64,000 nt of DNA from CAYQJS01 sp964417895 (GTDB lineage: Bacteria > Chloroflexota > UBA6077 > SHYK01). The first letter of the stretch is position 1. Every line of letters starts with the position of its first letter. The position numbers and the translations under genes are program-made. This document shows positions 60,170 through 64,000 of this stretch, piece by piece. The notes under the pieces were generated by a model. That model had not been told where the DNA came from. It saw nothing but the letters and a program-made list of their open reading frames with translations, and ran no database searches. The stretch is taken from contig CAYQJS010000019.1 in assembly GCA_964417895.1 (NCBI GenBank), positions 15,848 to 79,847 of the forward strand. Reading direction: 5' to 3'.

Positions 60170-61981
60170 CTACAGCTTGTCCCAGAGGTGGCCGTTCCGG
60201 TAGTAGCTGCCGTAGCGCCCCCCGGCTTCGAGGGCGCCCTCGAAGTCGTCGGCGAAGGCGGTGACCCCCTTCACGACGTGCGCCAGGAAGGGCTGGAAGT
60301 ACGTCTGGATGACCGGCAGGTCCTCCGCCGCGAAGTCGGCAATCTGCTTGATGTAGCGGCCCTGCTCCTCCATCGTCAAGCTGCCGCGGTAGAGCCCGAG
60401 GAGCGGCTCCATCGTGTCGGCGCTGCAGTAATGGCCCCGGTTGGCGCCGCGGAAGGATGGCGCCACGGTGCTTTCCGCGCACTCCATGCGCGTCAGAACG
60501 GTGTCGCCGTAACCCCGGTTCGTGAGCTCGATGTTCGGGTACGACGAGGTGTACTCGCGGTCTTCCCGCCGCGCAGGCGGCGTGATGTAGATACTGGTGT
60601 CGATCCCAACGTTCTTCCACATGTCCGCGAGGATGGCCGCTTCCTTCTCCGCCTGGCCCGTCCATACGAGGACCTTGAGCCGCCGACCGTCGGAGGTGTT
60701 GGTAACGAAGCCGTCCGGGCCGCGAGTCCAGCCGGACTCGGCCAGCATCCGGCTTGCCTGTTGCGGGTCATACCGGTACCTCGCTAGGCTCTCTCTGGTG
60801 TACGACGCGAGCTGGTGCGTGTAAGGAAGCAGACCGGTGGCGAGGAGGTTGGTCTTCTTCCCCATCACCGCATCCATCCAGCTCTCGCGGTCCAGCGCGA
60901 AAAAGAGGGCCTGCCGAACGCGACGCTCGAACAGGGCCCGCTCGGCCTGCAGCTCGGGCGCGAACTGGAAGAAGATCCCTCCGGTCGTTCGTACCCCCTC
61001 GTACACCTTCCCCTCGCCGGTCCGGTCCCAAACGTCCTTCAGCTCGAAGCCCTGTTCCTTCTCCAGATACTGCGTCATGTCGATCTGGCCAGCCCGCAGC
61101 GCCGCGTACAGGGCGTTCTCGTCGGCGAACAGCTTGACGACGATGGAGTCGACTCTCGGCTTCCCGAGAAAGTAGTGAGGAACGGGTTCGAGCACGATCT
61201 CCACCCCGGGGATGACCTGTCCGGGGCGGAATGGACCGACGTGGAAGAACTCGCTGGTCCAGTATGGGAGGACCTTGAACCGTTCAGGGGTCCGGGCCAC
61301 GTACTCCTCGGCGAGGACGTGGCGTGGCAGCGGTTGGAGTCCCGCCACCGGAGAGCCGATGGCATCGAAGAGATAGTAGGGCTGCTTCCAGTGCATGACG
61401 AGGGTGTGGTCGTCAGGGGCCGTCATCGACCGCAGCTCGCGTCCGAGAGTTCCGGACGGAAATGGTGTGTCGGCGTCGGTCGCCACGTGGAAGCCAAACA
61501 GGAAGTCCTGCGAGGTGAGCGGCACGCCGTCCGCCCACTTGACGTCCGTGCGAAGCGTCCACGTCACCCGCATCGACCCATCCGACTCGACACTAGCCGT
61601 CCCTCGATCCAGCGAGGGCAGGTCGGCAGCGATCCGCGGCTCAGGTGCCTGCGTCTTCATCCCGCTGGTCACGAGTCCCTGGAGCCAGAGCTCCGTGAGA
61701 GCCCGCCCGGCGCTGCCGGAGCCAACCTCGGCCAACGAGAAGCTATTGATGGGCCCACTAGCGCCGAAAACAATGGTCTTCTTCGCGACGAGAGCCGGGG
61801 ACGCACCCGGCTGCGCCTGCCCGCCAGAGGGCGCGGCAGGCGCACACGCGGCAAGGAAAAGGACCAGGCTCCCCGCCATCAGTAGTCCGCCGGCCATGCC
61901 ACGGGGACGAACCTGGCCCACTCCCCGTCGCCGGTGGCAAAACAATCGGGCCCGTGCCTGTAGATTCGCTCCGAACTGCAT
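60170..61981 (-). CDS. ABC transporter family-5 solute-binding lipoprotein
   Basis: A 603-aa SBP_bac_5 protein, the most divergent of the set. Long basic N-region, then LVLFLAAC (Cys46). GTASVESDGSMRVTWTLRTD and WADGVPLTSQDFLFGF replace the usual WHDG motif with WADG. It ends with NGHLWDKL. GGGAGG precedes ATG 61981; ATG for MAGGLLMAG (residue 29) is an alternative start. Confidence 0.86.
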   Translation of the reverse strand: MQFGANLQARARLFCHRRRGVGQVRPRGMAGGLLMAGSLVLFLAACAPAAPSGGQAQPGASPALVAKKTIVFGASGPINSFSLAEVGSGSAGRALTELWLQGLVTSGMKTQAPEPRIAADLPSLDRGTASVESDGSMRVTWTLRTDVKWADGVPLTSQDFLFGFHVATDADTPFPSGTLGRELRSMTAPDDHTLVMHWKQPYYLFDAIGSPVAGLQPLPRHVLAEEYVARTPERFKVLPYWTSEFFHVGPFRPGQVIPGVEIVLEPVPHYFLGKPRVDSIVVKLFADENALYAALRAGQIDMTQYLEKEQGFELKDVWDRTGEGKVYEGVRTTGGIFFQFAPELQAERALFERRVRQALFFALDRESWMDAVMGKKTNLLATGLLPYTHQLASYTRESLARYRYDPQQASRMLAESGWTRGPDGFVTNTSDGRRLKVLVWTGQAEKEAAILADMWKNVGIDTSIYITPPARREDREYTSSYPNIELTNRGYGDTVLTRMECAESTVAPSFRGANRGHYCSADTMEPLLGLYRGSLTMEEQGRYIKQIADFAAEDLPVIQTYFQPFLAHVVKGVTAFADDFEGALEAGGRYGSYYRNGHLWDKL

Positions 61982-62097
61982 CGCTCCACCTCCCGGTCTG
62001 CCCGAGCTATCCTGACCTGATCTCTTACGAGACAGTGACATTGTCCAATGGGCGGGTACTCAGGGCAAGCGAACTAGCCAGGATTGTGACCCGAGCC

Positions 62098-62118
62098 TAC
62101 ACGTACAGAATACGTGTA
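62098..62118. promoter_or_regulatory. inverted repeat, possible TA operator
   Basis: TACACGTA-CAGAA-TACGTGTA, perfect 8-bp arms, 27 nt before the antitoxin start. Fits an autoregulatory operator. Confidence 0.55.
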
Positions 62119-62144
62119 AGCTCAAGATCCGTTGGAGTCGTGTC

Positions 62145-62375
62145 GTGGATAAGAAGCTCACCATCACCGTCGACGAGGAGGTCTACGAGGGTCTGTACCG
62201 AGTCATCGGGCGACGGAACATCAGCCCGTCTATCGAGTCACTCGGGCGGCCCCACGTTGTGGGCGTGGACCCGGAGGTCGCACACGGGCAAATGGCACAG
62301 GAAGAAGACCGCGAGGCCGAAGCTCTGGAGTGGATTGAAGACTCAATTGGCGACGTAGCGGATGAACCGCGGTGA
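62145..62375 (+). CDS. MazE/RHH-like antitoxin
   Basis: A 76-aa protein: MDKKLTITVDEEVYEGLYRV, then IGRRNISPSIESLGRPHVVG and an acidic tail EEDREAEALEWIEDSIGDV. This is the usual layout of ribbon-helix-helix antitoxins paired with PemK/MazF toxins. It starts at GTG 62145 and its end overlaps the toxin ATG at 62362. The antitoxin looks full length. Confidence 0.7.
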   Translation: MDKKLTITVDEEVYEGLYRVIGRRNISPSIESLGRPHVVGVDPEVAHGQMAQEEDREAEALEWIEDSIGDVADEPR

Positions 62376-62528
62376 GGTATGGTGGATAGGCTTCGGCAGC
62401 ACAAAGCCATGGCGGACCAGCTCGCAACGGTTAGCAAGAGCCGGCTGATGGACCTCGCTGGGCGCCTGTCGGAGGGCGACGTTCGCAGGGTCGAGGCGGC
62501 CATCAAGGTGCAACTCGGCCTGAGATGA
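62362..62528 (+). pseudogene. PemK/MazF toxin with internal deletion
   Basis: From ATG 62362 the frame reads MNRGEVWWIGFGST, the standard MazF/PemK N-terminus, then nonsense. In a second frame the gene resumes as KAMADQLATVSKSRLMDLAG, then LSEGDVRRVEAAIKVQLGLR to the TGA at 62526, the standard C-terminus. Roughly 60-70 residues between them are missing. The toxin (an RNase) is therefore dead while the antitoxin is kept. Confidence 0.8.
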
Positions 62529-62587
62529 GGCCGGTGCACGGAGCGCATTAGGCAAGGCTCAGCCAGTCCAAGGGGAGGCGAAGCATC

Positions 62588-63922
62588 GTGGTTCCAGAGG
62601 GCGTGGCCTCCGTCATCCGAGGCCAGGGGATCCGGTTCGTGCGATTCGGCATGGTAGACAACGCCGGCCTCATCCGAGCCAAGGCCGTGCATGCGGCCTT
62701 TCTCGACGATTACGCGTCAGGCGTTGGAATCACGGTGGCGCAGCAGGCGCTGCCCGTGATGTACGACGCGGTGGCGGCCGATTCCGGGCTCACCCCCGCC
62801 GGAGATGTGTTTATGCGGCCGGACTGGGCTACCTTTGCGGCGCTTCCCTATTCGCCCGGACACGCTCGCGTGCTGACGGATATCTATGATGGCGATCAGC
62901 CCTGGGCGCATTGCCCCCGAGCGTTCCTGCGGCGGATGCTGGTGGCCCTGGCGGGCCGAGGCCTCCAGCTCAAAGGCGCCTTCGAGAACGAGTTCTACCT
63001 CCTCCAGCGGGGTACGCCCGATCCAACACCGGTCGATCCGACGGTGTTCGCCCAGACCTACGCGCTCGATCTCATGGCCCAGGTGCTCGACGAGATCGCG
63101 TCCGGCCTGGAGGCGCAAGGCATCGTCCCCGAGCAAACCTACGCCGAGTCCGGCCCCGGGCAGTTCGAGATGCCTATACGATACGCAGAGGCGCTGGCGG
63201 CCGCCGACCACCAGGTGATCTTTCGCGAGACCGTGCGGGCCGTGGCAAGCAGGCATGGCATCTGCGCGTCCTTCGTGCCGAAGATCTTCATGAACCACGC
63301 CGGCAGCGGGGCGCATTGCCACTTCAGCCTGTGGGAGGGCGATACCAACGTCACCGCCGACCCGGCGAATCCGACGGCGGTCTCCAAGATCGCCGGCGCC
63401 TTCGCGGCCGGCATCCTGCATCACCTGCCGGCGCTGATGGCGCTGACAACTCCCAGCCCGAACTCCTTCAAGCGAATCCGCCCGCACTTCTGGAGCGGGG
63501 CCTTCGCCTGCTGGGGCTATGGGAACCGGGAGGCGGCGATCCGCGTGCCAGGGCAGCCGTTCGGCTCACCCCTGAGCAACCTCGAGCTGAAGACGGTCGA
63601 CCCGACGTGCAATCCGTATCTGGCGCTGGGCGCCGTGATTGCCACCGGCCTGGACGGCATCGAGCGCAATCTGAGCCTCCCGGAGCCCGTTCAAATGGAT
63701 CCAGCCGATCTCTCGGAGACCGAGCGCCACGATCGAGGAATTCGCCAGCTCCCGAACAATCTCGGCGAGGCGGTTCAGGCCCTTGAAGTGGACGCGGTTC
63801 TCGCATCCGCCCTCGGCCCGGAGCTCTTTCGCTCCTTTCTCGCTGTGCGCCGCATGGAGTGGGAGGCGATGAAAGACCTCCCCTTCGAGGACGAAGTCCG
63901 GCTCCTGCTCGAGCGCTACTAG
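62588..63922 (+). CDS. glutamine-synthetase family ligase
   Basis: A 444-aa GS-fold ATP-dependent ligase. FENEFYLL, YAESGPGQFEM (metal Glu sites), NHAGSGAHCHFSLW (ammonia/glutamate and ATP region) and NREAAIRVP are in order. Its early part is unlike GlnA-I; gamma-glutamyl-polyamine or -amine synthetase is more likely than ammonia assimilation. GTG 62588 has GGGGAGG upstream. The TAG stop at 63920-63922 is also part of the CTAG target of the MITE that follows. Confidence 0.85.
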   Translation: MVPEGVASVIRGQGIRFVRFGMVDNAGLIRAKAVHAAFLDDYASGVGITVAQQALPVMYDAVAADSGLTPAGDVFMRPDWATFAALPYSPGHARVLTDIYDGDQPWAHCPRAFLRRMLVALAGRGLQLKGAFENEFYLLQRGTPDPTPVDPTVFAQTYALDLMAQVLDEIASGLEAQGIVPEQTYAESGPGQFEMPIRYAEALAAADHQVIFRETVRAVASRHGICASFVPKIFMNHAGSGAHCHFSLWEGDTNVTADPANPTAVSKIAGAFAAGILHHLPALMALTTPSPNSFKRIRPHFWSGAFACWGYGNREAAIRVPGQPFGSPLSNLELKTVDPTCNPYLALGAVIATGLDGIERNLSLPEPVQMDPADLSETERHDRGIRQLPNNLGEAVQALEVDAVLASALGPELFRSFLAVRRMEWEAMKDLPFEDEVRLLLERY

Positions 63923-64000
63923 CAGGCTGCTGAAAAGAGGTTGAGTCCGCTCGTGGTGAGCCTGTCGAACCACATCGGGCCCTTCGACAAGCTCAGGGTG
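63919..64000. mobile_element. MITE-like repeat, cut by window end
   Basis: CTAGCAGGCTGCTGAAAAGA left end, then GTGAGCCTGTCGAAC and the partner TTCGACAAGCTCAGGGTG. The right end is outside the window. Close in sequence to 22974-23161 and 31604-31742. Confidence 0.8.

Noticed and set aside
1..64000. CRISPR array, prophage or complete insertion sequence
   Set aside because: No regularly spaced direct repeats, no cas, integrase, phage structural or transposase gene were seen; only MITE-like elements without a transposase.

Overview
The window is a 64 kb piece of a GC-rich bacterial chromosome from an organism that is probably uncultured and soil- or host-associated. Chloroflexota or a similar deep lineage is the best guess. 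The reasons are several Uma2-family genes, an M50 protease with CBS domains, a stand-alone family-B DNA polymerase, a seven-TM sensor without a kinase domain, many GTG starts, and -10 boxes of the TACAAT type lying 8-9 nt before start codons (leaderless mRNAs). No ribosomal, marker or phage gene is present, so the taxonomy is inference.

Layout. 1-7.9 kb: left-truncated ada, MFS exporter, DUF2848, cupin, a solute-binding lipoprotein (SBP), a membrane protein, a site-2 protease and an ICL/PEP-mutase enzyme. 7.9-14 kb: family-B DNA polymerase, an SBP, an antitoxin/PIN pair whose toxin is frameshifted, and a ClpN-cupin fusion. 14-21 kb: ornithine cyclodeaminase-like enzyme, LigB-type dioxygenase, SagB-type oxidoreductase, a Uma2 gene carrying an in-frame MITE, an SBP, and folB. 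21-33 kb: small-molecule catabolism (ABM, two 338-aa VOC paralogues around a dienelactone hydrolase, SRPBCC, nitroreductase, Rieske oxygenase), GNAT, pentapeptide protein, VOC and an EEP nuclease. 33-42 kb: SBP, VOC, DUF2269, ferredoxin, TauE/SafE, a second Rieske oxygenase and a SnoaL protein. 42-48.6 kb: a lower-GC accessory stretch with broken HEPN, HhH-glycosylase and NYN genes, plus an SBP under an apparent cobalamin riboswitch. 49-58 kb: small enzymes, tRNA-Gly-like 3' fragments, and a tandem Uma2/SBP array with gene conversion and nonsense mutations. 58-64 kb: two more SBPs, a MazEF-like locus with a gutted toxin, and a glutamine-synthetase-like ligase.

The main theme is nine family-5 (peptide/opine/nickel type) solute-binding lipoproteins, one of them broken by a stop codon, with no permease or ATPase gene in the window. 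They alternate with ring-cleaving, Rieske, VOC, hydrolase and decarboxylase enzymes, which suggests scavenging of diverse small organic molecules through shared transporters encoded elsewhere.

A second theme is decay and mobility. A MITE-like family with TTTTTC(C/A)GCAGCCTG ends inserts at CTAG/TTAG, often at stop codons. Two toxin-antitoxin loci keep the antitoxin but have a broken toxin. At least seven other genes show frameshifts, nonsense codons or truncation.
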